From: Bacteroidaceae bacterium
GTDB taxonomy: Bacteria > Bacteroidota > Bacteroidia > Bacteroidales > Bacteroidaceae
Assembly: GCA_017650105.1 (NCBI GenBank)
Contig: JAGCFO010000025.1
Span: 62,001 to 126,000, forward strand
DNA: 64,000 nt
Reading direction: 5' to 3'
The notes below the pieces were generated by a model that was given only the letters and a program-made list of their open reading frames with translations, had not been told where the DNA came from and ran no database searches. The translations under genes were made by a program, and so were the position numbers. The first letter of the stretch is position 1. Each line of letters opens with the position of its first letter. This document shows, piece after piece, positions 40,431-49,098 of the stretch.

Positions 40431-42830
40431 ATGAAAAAGAACTTTTTTCTGGCAATGCTTCTGCTGACGTTCTCAACAGGATTGCTTGCACAAAACGCAG
40501 ACTCGATTCGAATTAAACAACTCGATGAAGTCGTTGTCAAAGGCGTCACAACGCCAAAGAATGCCCCATTTGCCGTAGCCAATATCAGCAAAGGGCAATT
40601 GCAAGAATGGTCAAGGACGGGGCGAGAGCTACCCTTCCTCTTCGCCCAGACGCCAGGAGTAGTAGCTTGGAGCGAAAACGGCATTGGAACAGGCACCGTC
40701 TATATGCGCATACGTGGAGCCGCTGGCTCGCGCATCAATGTCACCCTCGACGGTGTACCGCTTAATTCGCCTGAGGATCAGTGCGTTTTTTGGGCAAACA
40801 TGAACGGATATGCCTCGCTTCTCAAAGGCGTGCAGATACAACGCGGAGTAGGCACATCCACAAATGGAGACGGAGCCTTCGGGGGGAACATCGCCTTATC
40901 CACTAAGACTCCCGCGCTGAGCCCTTCATTTTTGTTCAACACCTCGTACGGCTCATACGGAACTTATAATATAGGTGCACAATTATCCTCAGGGTTGATA
41001 GGCAAGCATCTGCTCGTCGATGCAACTTATACGCTGACAAGCACCGACGGATTTATACACGGAACCGAAGGGGAATCAGGCTCCTATTATACAGGAGTAA
41101 CCTGGCTGGATGACAATTTCCAAATCCGATTCAAAAACATCAGGAACTTTGAAAAAACAGGCCAAGCTTGGAACGGAGTGGATTCGGGCGATTTGCTCAA
41201 CGGAAACTACGGCATGCAGACAGGAATAAATGGCTACTCCGATATGTGGAAGGCACTCATCGGTGACTACAACACGCTCTACGAGCGACTTAACTACGCG
41301 TTCTCTCCTGAAGATGGGTTGGCTCTAAGCACCACACGATACCAAATGCGAGACGGCACTCCGTGGAGACGTGCTACCGACAACTTTTGGCAAAACCACA
41401 GCATCCTGTCATTTGCGACACAGCTTAACGAGTCGTGGAAGGCATCCGCTTCGGCGCACTATACCTACGGATACGGATACTACGATGAATTCCGTTACAA
41501 TAATAAACTCTCAAAATTCGGACTTGCCAACTTCCCTCTTTCCGACGGTAGCGTTTTGAAGAAGACTGACTTCGTTCGGCGCAAAGGACTGGACCAAAAC
41601 ACATTCGGAACCATCGTCAATGCCAACTACGAGTCAGAGATGCTCAGTTTCGTAGGTGGTTTGTCGGTTCAGCAGTTCTTGGGAGAGCACTTCGGGTATC
41701 TCACCTATATCGCTAACGAAGAAATGGATGCACACTTCCTCAAAGACGGCAAGTATACCTACTACGATTCTGATGCCTCAAAACTGGATGGAAACACCTT
41801 TGCAAAGGCTACTTGGCACATCTCTTCCCGTTGGGACATCACGGGAGACATTCAGTACAGATACGTGCACTATGTCACAAACGGCATCAACGATAAGTTC
41901 TACTCCAACCCCGATGGCACCTATTCCAATCAGCGACTCGACATCAACAAGAAGTATCATTTCATCAATCCGAAAGCAGGTTTCGCTTATCATACCGAAA
42001 ATCAAAAGATATTCGGCTCGATAGCAATCAGCCATCGGGAACCTGAACGTAACAACTTTACCGACAACGGTTCCTACCCTGCTCCCGAAGCAGAACAACT
42101 GACTGACTTTGAACTCGGGCATACCTACTCAAACGACGTCATTCAGACAGGCATCAATGTCTACTACATGAAGTACAAAAACCAGTTTGTGCAGACAGGA
42201 GCCATAAGCGACATAGGCGAAGCGCTGACAACGAATATCAAAAACTCATACCGCACAGGGGTTGAACTGACTCTCGGTTGGGCACCTACACGCTGGCTCA
42301 ACATTGAAGGCAATGCCGCCTTAAGTAGGAACAAGATTCTGGATTTCGACGAGATGGTTGAGAACTGGGACGACTGGGAGGGCAACAGCGATGCTTCGGG
42401 AATGCCATACGACGGAGACGGTTTCGATGTCATACATTACGATAACTCCACCCTTGCCTTTTCTCCCTCAGCCATACTGAACGGATTCCTTACCTTCCAC
42501 ACCAAAGGATTCAAGGCAACGTGGCACACAGGGTATGTAAGTCGACAATACCTCGACAATACGCAATGCATTCAACGTTCCCTCCCAGCTTACACACACA
42601 GCGACATCACAGCCAGTTATTCGTGGTTATTACCTAAGCAAAACCTGAAGGAAGTCATCTTGGGCATCAATGTCAACAACGTCTTCGATGCACATTATGC
42701 TGCAAGCGGATGGGTTTATTCCGCTATTTACCCCAGCGGAGGACACTCCAACGAAAACAGGTATCGCGAAATTGGTTTTTTCCCTATGGCAGGAAGAACA
42801 CTTTTGGGCACCTTAACTCTTCGGTTCTGA
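40431..42830 (+). CDS. TonB-dependent outer membrane receptor, probably for thiamine
   Basis: 799 residues from ATG 40431, with signal peptide MKKNFFLAMLLLTFSTGLLA. Putative TonB box LDEVVVKG (31-38), plug domain (about 45-150; FAQTPGVVAWSENGIGTGTVYMRIRGAAGSRINVTLDGVPLN), then a 22-strand-type barrel ending in aromatic LGTLTLRF. Position directly under a TPP riboswitch and before a PnuC-family gene indicates import of thiamine or its phosphates across the outer membrane, energised by TonB. Substrate is inferred from the riboswitch. Confidence 0.93.
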   Translation: MKKNFFLAMLLLTFSTGLLAQNADSIRIKQLDEVVVKGVTTPKNAPFAVANISKGQLQEWSRTGRELPFLFAQTPGVVAWSENGIGTGTVYMRIRGAAGSRINVTLDGVPLNSPEDQCVFWANMNGYASLLKGVQIQRGVGTSTNGDGAFGGNIALSTKTPALSPSFLFNTSYGSYGTYNIGAQLSSGLIGKHLLVDATYTLTSTDGFIHGTEGESGSYYTGVTWLDDNFQIRFKNIRNFEKTGQAWNGVDSGDLLNGNYGMQTGINGYSDMWKALIGDYNTLYERLNYAFSPEDGLALSTTRYQMRDGTPWRRATDNFWQNHSILSFATQLNESWKASASAHYTYGYGYYDEFRYNNKLSKFGLANFPLSDGSVLKKTDFVRRKGLDQNTFGTIVNANYESEMLSFVGGLSVQQFLGEHFGYLTYIANEEMDAHFLKDGKYTYYDSDASKLDGNTFAKATWHISSRWDITGDIQYRYVHYVTNGINDKFYSNPDGTYSNQRLDINKKYHFINPKAGFAYHTENQKIFGSIAISHREPERNNFTDNGSYPAPEAEQLTDFELGHTYSNDVIQTGINVYYMKYKNQFVQTGAISDIGEALTTNIKNSYRTGVELTLGWAPTRWLNIEGNAALSRNKILDFDEMVENWDDWEGNSDASGMPYDGDGFDVIHYDNSTLAFSPSAILNGFLTFHTKGFKATWHTGYVSRQYLDNTQCIQRSLPAYTHSDITASYSWLLPKQNLKEVILGINVNNVFDAHYAASGWVYSAIYPSGGHSNENRYREIGFFPMAGRTLLGTLTLRF

Positions 42831-42847
42831 TAATTGCCCTGAATTAT

Positions 42848-42889
42848 GTGATTTCCTGATTATCTGAATAATTGTTTATCCGATTACTC
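42848..42889 (+). repeat. 8-bp tandem repeat (consensus CYGATTAY) before pnuT
   Basis: Five octamers in phase (GTGATTTC, CTGATTAT, CTGAATAA, TTGTTTAT, CCGATTAC) end 4 bp before the pnuT ATG. Same design as at 18307-18340, where it precedes another downstream operon gene. Confidence 0.65.
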
Positions 42890-42891
42890 TT

Positions 42892-43473
42892 ATGGCTCAT
42901 TGGCTCGATATAACAACGACGATTCTCGGTCTTGCCTATATTTGGCTTGAATATAAGGCAAGCATTTGGCTTTGGTTGGTAGCCTTCGTGATGCAGGCAC
43001 TCGGCATTGTCCTCTATTATCAAAAAGGACTATATGCTGATTGTGGTATGGAGTTCTACTACATCGCAATGACTATCTACGGATACCTTGCCTGGCGCGG
43101 AATCCTCCACAAGAAAAAGACGGGCACAACAGAGCCTCGTCCTATCACCCATTTCCCCCGCAAAAAACTTCTCCCTTGGATTGGCACCACACTCGCCATC
43201 TGGGGAGGCATCTACGCCTTTCTTGTAACCTGCACAGACTCCACAGTTCCCATAGCCGATAGTTTCACAACGGCTTTGAGCATTGTTGGCACATATGCTC
43301 TTGCGCGGAAATACCTTGAGCAATGGTACATCTGGATTGCTGTTGACATTGTCACATGCATTCTCTACTTCCACAAAGATATTCCTTTCAAGGCCTCACT
43401 TTATGCCCTCTATGTCATCATTGCCATCTTCGGGATAAGAAAATGGAGAAAACAGATTCAAGCAAAAGCCTAA
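42892..43473 (+). CDS. pnuT: PnuC-family transporter, probably thiamine (PnuT)
   Basis: 193 residues with about seven membrane helices, the SWEET-like PnuC fold. It opens ITTTILGLAYIWLEYKASIWLW and has the conserved aromatic/Gln substrate region FVMQALGIVLYYQKGLYADCGMEFYYIAMTIYGYLAW and QWYIWIAVDIVTCILYF. Facilitated uptake across the inner membrane, with trapping by phosphorylation. The TPP riboswitch and the receptor gene upstream point to thiamine rather than nicotinamide riboside. A thiamine pyrophosphokinase gene, often third in this operon in Bacteroidota, is absent here. Confidence 0.92.
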   Translation: MAHWLDITTTILGLAYIWLEYKASIWLWLVAFVMQALGIVLYYQKGLYADCGMEFYYIAMTIYGYLAWRGILHKKKTGTTEPRPITHFPRKKLLPWIGTTLAIWGGIYAFLVTCTDSTVPIADSFTTALSIVGTYALARKYLEQWYIWIAVDIVTCILYFHKDIPFKASLYALYVIIAIFGIRKWRKQIQAKA

Positions 43474-43542
43474 GAAGGATAATAAGGAAACACTCATCCT
43501 GGCTCCAAACGAACAAGTTAATTGCTTACCGTAACAATTATT

Positions 43543-43612
43543 GTTAGACTCAAAATATTTTTTGTTTAACAATAATAATTTATAGTTTAACTTTAACGAC
43601 GCGGAGTTAAAC
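43543..43612. repeat. second GTTAAAC/GTTTAAC array with exact 21-bp spacing
   Basis: Heptamers start at 43543 (GTTAGAC, one mismatch), 43564 (GTTTAAC), 43585 (GTTTAAC) and 43606 (GTTAAAC), all exactly 21 bp apart. The array lies between convergent pnuT and guaA, just beyond the guaA terminator, as the array at 3612 lies just beyond the xylA terminator. Spacer sequences differ between the two arrays. Confidence 0.78.
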
Positions 43613-43639
43613 AATAAATACAGGTCTAAGTATTCTACT

Positions 43640-43680
43640 AAAAAAGACTATGCACCGTAAGAAAACAATGGTGCATAGTC
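43640..43680 (-). terminator. guaA terminator
   Basis: A perfect 11-bp stem GACTATGCACC (43646-43656) with GGTGCATAGTC (43670-43680). On the minus strand the hairpin is followed by TTTTTTAG. Confidence 0.8.
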
Positions 43681-43738
43681 GAAAAAGTGTATAATATCGT
43701 GTCCTCTATCTACGCAATGAGAACCTCTTTTCAGCAGT

Positions 43739-44722
43739 TTATTCCCACTCTATAGTGCCCGTAGGTTTGGGAGTCAAGTCATACAGCACACGATTCACTC
43801 CTGGAACCTCCGTTATAATACGCTTTGTAATATGATGCAGCAACGCATAAGGAATCTCTTCAATCGTAGCAGTCATAGCATCACGTGTGTTCACCGCACG
43901 AATGATAACAGGCCAGTCCCAACTACGCTTGTTATCCTTCACGCCTGTTGACTTGTAGTCAGGCACAATGGTAAAATATTGCCAAACCTTCCCTTCGAGT
44001 CCATTCTTGGCAAACTCTTCACGAAGGATAGCATCGCTCTCGCGCAACGCTTCCAGACGTTCCCGAGTAATAGCTCCTGTGCAACGCACGCCTAAACCAG
44101 GTCCGGGGAATGGCTGACGGAACACCATGTTGTCTGGCAGTCCAAGCTCCTTACCTACTACACGAACCTCATCCTTGAATAGCAACTTGATGGGTTCCAC
44201 CAGCTCAAACTGCATATCCTCAGGCAGTCCGCCCACATTGTGATGAGACTTCACGGGTCCTGATTCTACGATATCGGGATAGATAGTGCCTTGCGCCAGA
44301 AAACTGATGCCCTCCAGTTTACGGGCTTCCTCCTCGAACACACGGATAAACTCTGCGCCAATAATCTTGCGTTTCTGCTCTGGATCAGCCACACCTGCCA
44401 ACTTATCAAGAAACCTGTCTGTAGCATCAACATACACCAGGTTGGCATGCATCTCATCGCGGAACACGCGAACCACCTGTTCAGGCTCTCCTTTGCGCAG
44501 CAATCCGTGATTAACATGTACCGAAACTAACTGCTGGCCTACTGCCTTTATAAGCAATGCAGCCACTACCGAAGAATCCACGCCGCCTGAAAGAGCAAGA
44601 AGGACTTTCTTGTCGCCAATTTGAGCTCTCAATTCCTTTACCTGTTCTTCAATGAACTTCTGTGCCAAAGCAGGTGTTGTAATCCTTTCCATTGTCTCTG
44701 GCCGAACATTTCCTGTATTCAT
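43739..44722 (-). CDS. guaA: GMP synthase ATP-pyrophosphatase subunit without glutaminase domain
   Basis: 327 residues. ATP-PPase loop [15 protein letters not shown] (about 43-57), [25 protein letters not shown], then [17 protein letters not shown] and the dimerisation end [17 protein letters not shown]. It aminates XMP to GMP with ATP. The usual fused enzyme is about 510-525 residues with an N-terminal class I glutamine amidotransferase domain of about 200 residues; that whole domain is missing, and 150 bp upstream is non-coding with its own promoter. It must use free ammonia or a separate glutaminase subunit, which is not in this window. Confidence 0.93.
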   Translation of the reverse strand: MNTGNVRPETMERITTPALAQKFIEEQVKELRAQIGDKKVLLALSGGVDSSVVAALLIKAVGQQLVSVHVNHGLLRKGEPEQVVRVFRDEMHANLVYVDATDRFLDKLAGVADPEQKRKIIGAEFIRVFEEEARKLEGISFLAQGTIYPDIVESGPVKSHHNVGGLPEDMQFELVEPIKLLFKDEVRVVGKELGLPDNMVFRQPFPGPGLGVRCTGAITRERLEALRESDAILREEFAKNGLEGKVWQYFTIVPDYKSTGVKDNKRSWDWPVIIRAVNTRDAMTATIEEIPYALLHHITKRIITEVPGVNRVLYDLTPKPTGTIEWE

Positions 44723-44765
44723 TTTTTTATCTATTCTTTATGTGACAAATAATCATTAAAACAGC

Positions 44766-44774
44766 GCAAATTTA
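44766..44774 (-). promoter_or_regulatory. guaA promoter -7 element
   Basis: TAAATTTGC on the minus strand, about 45 bp upstream of the guaA ATG; a TTGG-like -33 lies about 20 bp further. Confidence 0.5.
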
Positions 44775-44874
44775 GTTATTTCCTTTCATTCGCCCAACAA
44801 TCTTGACATTTTTGTATAAGAGAACCGTAACACCTGCAATATTTAGACTCATCAACACGTAACAAAACATAAGG

Positions 44875-45825
44875 TTAATAATGTACGGCATTATGTTTTT
44901 TATTTTCTGACGAAAGATGAAGCTCATCGGCAGAGGAAGGAATAGATATTAAATTCCCTGTCATATCGAGAAATTCCCGTGAGTAAACGTTCATCAGACC
45001 ACCGATGGAGGTAAATGTCATTTCTCCGAAGTAAATGACACCACTTATATTATACAAATCCACCCTGACTACAGGAAACGGTTTAGCCAATCTTTCAGCA
45101 ACCGTTAGCATTTCTGGCAAGTTTTTGGGTTGTGGTAACAGATTTGCTATCTTATAATGATGCGTAGCCACTACATATTCGGGATGAGCATTCCACTCTT
45201 TATCGTATACCATTACACGAACAGATTCCTTTGTTCTATTGGTACATGCCCAAATAAAATGAGCCTTCCCATCGAAACACCAAATTTTATAATCAATTAG
45301 GGAAGAGGAATATCTTGAAGATTCCTCATCATTGTCTAGGAGATGCTCTGCAACAACACGAGGTGTAATGCGAGAATAATGAATATCACCCTCTGCAAGT
45401 CCATATGTTTCAGAAAGAGTCTGGCGTAGGGTGCTGCGAATTTTTTCAACATCGATAGTTCTCTTGTCGTGAACTATTATGCTGTCACCTGAGCCATGAG
45501 TGGTTTTCAGAACAAACCGATTGGGCAAAGAATCAAAATCAACATCCTCTGCTCTTTCCCATGTCCCATATAGAGTGTTTAAAATGTTCCCCAATCCACA
45601 TTGAGCAACGTATTCACGCACGGCGAATTTATCAGTCAACCTTGACCATTCGTCAGTATTCGTACGTAAGGAAAGATATTGAATTTTTTCATTTAAGTCA
45701 GAAGGAGCATTCAGGTTCAGGCGTCTATGAAAACGAAACCAATATCGAGTCTTCACCAAAAGTTCAGGATTTTTCTGCCCTACAAGAGACAGTATCTTTT
45801 TTATTTCTTTCTTTATTGAAAACAT
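44875..45825 (-). CDS. TupA-like ATP-grasp protein of polysaccharide synthesis
   Basis: 316 residues from ATG 45825 (MFSIKKEIKKIL; an upstream TTG is rejected). The pattern LNEKIQYLSLRTNTDEWSRLTDKFAVREYV, then RFVLKTTHGSGDSIIV, DYKIWCFDGKAHFIWACTNR, and FPVVRVDLYNISGVIYFGEMTFTSIGG is that of the TupA/ATP-grasp group found in capsule and exopolysaccharide loci (teichuronopeptide-like ligases; the TupA name is from memory). The likely role is adding an amino acid or similar group to a polysaccharide. Last gene of the exopolysaccharide locus, 11 bp after a glycosyltransferase gene. Confidence 0.82.
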   Translation of the reverse strand: MFSIKKEIKKILSLVGQKNPELLVKTRYWFRFHRRLNLNAPSDLNEKIQYLSLRTNTDEWSRLTDKFAVREYVAQCGLGNILNTLYGTWERAEDVDFDSLPNRFVLKTTHGSGDSIIVHDKRTIDVEKIRSTLRQTLSETYGLAEGDIHYSRITPRVVAEHLLDNDEESSRYSSSLIDYKIWCFDGKAHFIWACTNRTKESVRVMVYDKEWNAHPEYVVATHHYKIANLLPQPKNLPEMLTVAERLAKPFPVVRVDLYNISGVIYFGEMTFTSIGGLMNVYSREFLDMTGNLISIPSSADELHLSSENKKHNAVHY

Positions 45826-45836
45826 ACGCAAGTTTA

Positions 45837-46889
45837 TTAAATGGGTTTGTCCATGTTAAGTTGCTTAATGAGTTCATCATTCAAAACTTTTTTTACATCG
45901 TACAAAACAGAACGCTTTAAAGCATTTTCACGCATCGGCTGCAGCATGTTTCTATTATTAATCACCATTCGCATAATATCGACCAAAGCATTCTTATCAC
46001 CAACAGGAAAAAGGATTCCACATTCTCCATCACCAATTATTTCTTCAGCGTAACTCCAATTGGAGGCAATAACAGGTAAAGCAGAAAAAGAAGCATCTGC
46101 TATTACCCCTGGGAATCCTTCAGTAACGTGCATTGTCGGGAAAAGCATAGCATCGTAAGACGAAAGAATACGATATCCTTCTGCAACATTAAGATCCAAG
46201 AAACCTTTATAACTGACATTTGGGAGTTTTTCCACATCGGAGATGAATAGTGATTTAATATCTTCATCGATTCTTCCATAAAAATCGACTTCAAAACTAT
46301 CTGTCAACCCTTCTGCATCTAAAAGCCGTACACTGTCAATAATATGAAAAATACCTTTCAGCCTAGTAAGTCTGGACAAAAAAACAAAACGCACTATTCC
46401 TTCACGCTTTTCCTTTGTGATTTCTGGTGAATAAAGAATAGGTTTGAAGTTATACAGTCGATATGTATTATCTAATCCAACTTCATGGTAAAGTTCTGAA
46501 ACCTTATCAGCCTCAACGATAATTCGCTCCAATTGGTGAAAAGGAGCTGTCCTGTAGATTCCTTGTTTGATTTTTACTGGAGTATATCCCCCAATCATAA
46601 AGTAATAGATTCGACTTTTCAGATGAAGACCCGTGGTAAGACGAATAAGTCGGTAGGCACTTACGTTCGACGTAGAAATAACAATATTATCGAAACGTCT
46701 AAACAACAAATTGCCCATTACCTTGAACAAAACAAACGGGTTTTTCTTCCACTTTTGAGTGTCTACGCACTTAACTGTCTTCAGTTTTTCCTTGAAGAAG
46801 GACAGAAGATATCTGTTTTTTACAGCATCTCCGGCCTGTGGTACATTTGGATAGTCCAACGCTCCAATAAAGAAAAGACGATACCGCAT
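45837..46889 (-). CDS. glycosyltransferase family 4 (GT-B)
   Basis: 350 residues. C-terminal GT4 nucleotide-sugar site: RFVFLSRLTRLKGIFHIIDSVRLL, LPNVSYKGFL, SSYDAMLFPTMHVTEGFPGVIADASFSALPVIASNW, EIIGDGECGILFPVGD. The N-terminal acceptor-binding half is shorter and diverged, as common. Transfers an unknown sugar during repeat-unit assembly on the cytoplasmic membrane face. Between the Wzx gene (24 bp upstream) and the ATP-grasp gene. Confidence 0.88.
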   Translation of the reverse strand: MRYRLFFIGALDYPNVPQAGDAVKNRYLLSFFKEKLKTVKCVDTQKWKKNPFVLFKVMGNLLFRRFDNIVISTSNVSAYRLIRLTTGLHLKSRIYYFMIGGYTPVKIKQGIYRTAPFHQLERIIVEADKVSELYHEVGLDNTYRLYNFKPILYSPEITKEKREGIVRFVFLSRLTRLKGIFHIIDSVRLLDAEGLTDSFEVDFYGRIDEDIKSLFISDVEKLPNVSYKGFLDLNVAEGYRILSSYDAMLFPTMHVTEGFPGVIADASFSALPVIASNWSYAEEIIGDGECGILFPVGDKNALVDIMRMVINNRNMLQPMRENALKRSVLYDVKKVLNDELIKQLNMDKPI

Positions 46890-46913
46890 TATTCAACTAA
46901 AAAATACTAATAC

Positions 46914-48143
46914 TTATTTATCCGATACAAAGGTAGTCCTTTTTAAATAAAAACAATACCTTGAGTAAAGAGAAATAGCGTATACCGATGAACTGAGTAA
47001 TACGGTAAGTATAGCTCCTTGCACATTCCAGAGCCAGACAAAAAGGACTGAGCCAATAATCTTCACTGCGCCACACGCAAAACTGCTGTTTCGAATGTCC
47101 CTTCCCTGCCCGTGAGAGCCAAGGAAACGATTTATCATATCGCCTATTCCGTGTACGCTAAACCCGATAGCAAGCCATTTCGCGAAAGGGCCTACGGCAG
47201 CATAGGAGCTATCGTAAAGGCTTACGACAGGGCCTATCAGCAAGATGAAGACAAAGCACGACAAAATGGTCATCGCTATAGTAAGCAGAAATACTTTGCT
47301 TGGAATCCTATCCTCGTGAACAAACTGCTTGAAAAATGTCGTTCCCACGATTCCTGGCAGATACGAGATAGGTTGTGCCAACGAAAGAGCAAGCGTGAAG
47401 AAACCGACATTGACGTTGTCTGAATTAAACAAGCCAAGTGTAACGCCCGAAAGGTAGTTTGTAGCAACCATCGCCAACGAACCCCAATAGAGTTGAATGC
47501 CGTATTCCTTATTCTCCTTGCGCAAATCGGCAAATATCGGCTTTAGATTGCCGAACGAGGGGCGCGTAGAAATAATGATGCCAATCAAGACAAGCGAACA
47601 TATGCCCCAATGAAGATAGAGAACCGTTTTTGAATCGATGACAGCAAGCCGAGGATAGAGCAGAAGCGCAACAATGATGAAGCAGAGGACAGGAAGCACG
47701 CGCGCAAGCGACAGACGAACTATGTGGTTGTCGCCCTGCGCCGTAGTGTTCATATAGTTTGTCAACAGGGGATACAGACAGACAGGAAGCGAGCAAAAGA
47801 AAAGCAACTGCAACTCGGGCCTTCCCTTGTAACACATTCCCACAGCAAACGTCAGCAACATTAGCAGCAAGACGGCTACCGACAGAAAGACTATCAATGC
47901 ACCCCTGATGCGTGCACTTCGCTTCCTGTCGTTTGACAAAGCCAAGAGCCTACTTCCCGACATGAACCATCCGAAAAGAACAATCCACGAAAGCAGTTGA
48001 ATGATATTCATCACGAAGCGCACGTTGCCGTACTCTGCCGTATTGAGCACATCAGTGTTGATTTTCGAGGCAATGAAGTTGAGTACCGCCCCTAAGAAAG
48101 TGGCAGCAAACAACATTGCAACCTGTTTCAAACCCTTACTCAT
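46914..48143 (-). CDS. polysaccharide flippase (Wzx-like)
   Basis: 409 residues with about 11-12 hydrophobic helices. Starts MSKGLKQVAMLFAATFLGAVLNFIASKINTDVLNTAEYG, typical of the MOP/PST Wzx flippases; no other enzymatic motif. It moves lipid-linked repeat units across the inner membrane. Its first codons overlap the upstream GT2 gene by 8 bp, so translation is coupled. Confidence 0.88.
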   Translation of the reverse strand: MSKGLKQVAMLFAATFLGAVLNFIASKINTDVLNTAEYGNVRFVMNIIQLLSWIVLFGWFMSGSRLLALSNDRKRSARIRGALIVFLSVAVLLLMLLTFAVGMCYKGRPELQLLFFCSLPVCLYPLLTNYMNTTAQGDNHIVRLSLARVLPVLCFIIVALLLYPRLAVIDSKTVLYLHWGICSLVLIGIIISTRPSFGNLKPIFADLRKENKEYGIQLYWGSLAMVATNYLSGVTLGLFNSDNVNVGFFTLALSLAQPISYLPGIVGTTFFKQFVHEDRIPSKVFLLTIAMTILSCFVFILLIGPVVSLYDSSYAAVGPFAKWLAIGFSVHGIGDMINRFLGSHGQGRDIRNSSFACGAVKIIGSVLFVWLWNVQGAILTVLLSSSVYAISLYSRYCFYLKRTTFVSDK

Positions 48144-49098
48144 CGCCTTCGTTCAGAAAATCAAAATAAGTCCCGTCGTGCAACATCATTTGGAAATCGT
48201 CCTTAGTGATACCGTCTTTCGTGCAGGCATCCTTCGCAAGCCGAGCCGCAAGCATGCGTGCCTGCCTCTCATTCAGTCCGTCAACCATAAAGTATCCCTT
48301 ACTCTTCTTCGTGGTAAGCAATCTGATAAGGGCAAACTGCAGAGGAGAATAATACTCGCGGGCAACGATAAGGCGCCCTAAGTAGTACATATAATCCCTT
48401 CCGAGCGAAGCATTGGAAGCCTTTTTTGCCGTAGAGCCTACCTTATGATATATGACGGAATCTCTCACTATCGCCATCTTCTCGCCCTGACGACGCATCC
48501 TCAGCGCAAACTCGTAGTCTTCTTCCCCAAAAAAGAACCGTTCTGTCAGCAGTTTTCCATCCTTGTCTATCAACGAAGAATCTGCCATAAGCGCACAACC
48601 GGAGACGAAGGAGACGGGATAAGGTGTCCTTTCGGGCAAATCACTCACGAGGGTATTGCGAAAACATGCCTTCCGCGAACCGAAAATCAGTTTTCCCCCA
48701 CATGACCAAATGCGCTCTTTTTCACTCCAGTAATTGATGAGAGGACCTATAATTTTGCACTCAGGGTGTGAGTCGCGATAGGCTTTGAGCTTGAGGAAGA
48801 AGTCTGGCTCGACTTCAGTATCATTGTTGAGCAGCAAGTACGAATCGGGATTATACTTTCGGGCGTATGCGATAGCCTTATTGTTTCCAACAGCAAATCC
48901 GTAGTTCTTCTCCAGCGGCAGCAGCTCGGCCTTCAGCGCCAACGTTGCAAGAAAATCCGTTATCCTTTCACGACTGTCATCCGAAGAACCGTTGTCGGCA
49001 ACTACCACGCGGAAATCGCCTTCGGCACGCTCAAGCGAACGAAGGCAGGCTATAGTGTCGTCGGCACCGTTCCAGTTAATGATTATAAACAACGTCAT
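48136..49098 (-). CDS. glycosyltransferase family 2
   Basis: 320 residues. GT-A signature: FIIINWNGADDTIACLRSLERAE, VVADNGSSDDS, NYGFAVGNNKAIAYARKYNPDSYLLLNNDTEVEPDFF (metal-binding DxD-like NDTEVE), and FFFGEEDYEFALRMRRQGEK (catalytic ED). This is the rhamnosyltransferase-like WbbL branch. The 5' end overlaps wzy by 23 bp, within the repeat-encoded tail, and the 3' end overlaps wzx by 8 bp. Confidence 0.92.
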   Translation of the reverse strand: MTLFIIINWNGADDTIACLRSLERAEGDFRVVVADNGSSDDSRERITDFLATLALKAELLPLEKNYGFAVGNNKAIAYARKYNPDSYLLLNNDTEVEPDFFLKLKAYRDSHPECKIIGPLINYWSEKERIWSCGGKLIFGSRKACFRNTLVSDLPERTPYPVSFVSGCALMADSSLIDKDGKLLTERFFFGEEDYEFALRMRRQGEKMAIVRDSVIYHKVGSTAKKASNASLGRDYMYYLGRLIVAREYYSPLQFALIRLLTTKKSKGYFMVDGLNERQARMLAARLAKDACTKDGITKDDFQMMLHDGTYFDFLNEGDE

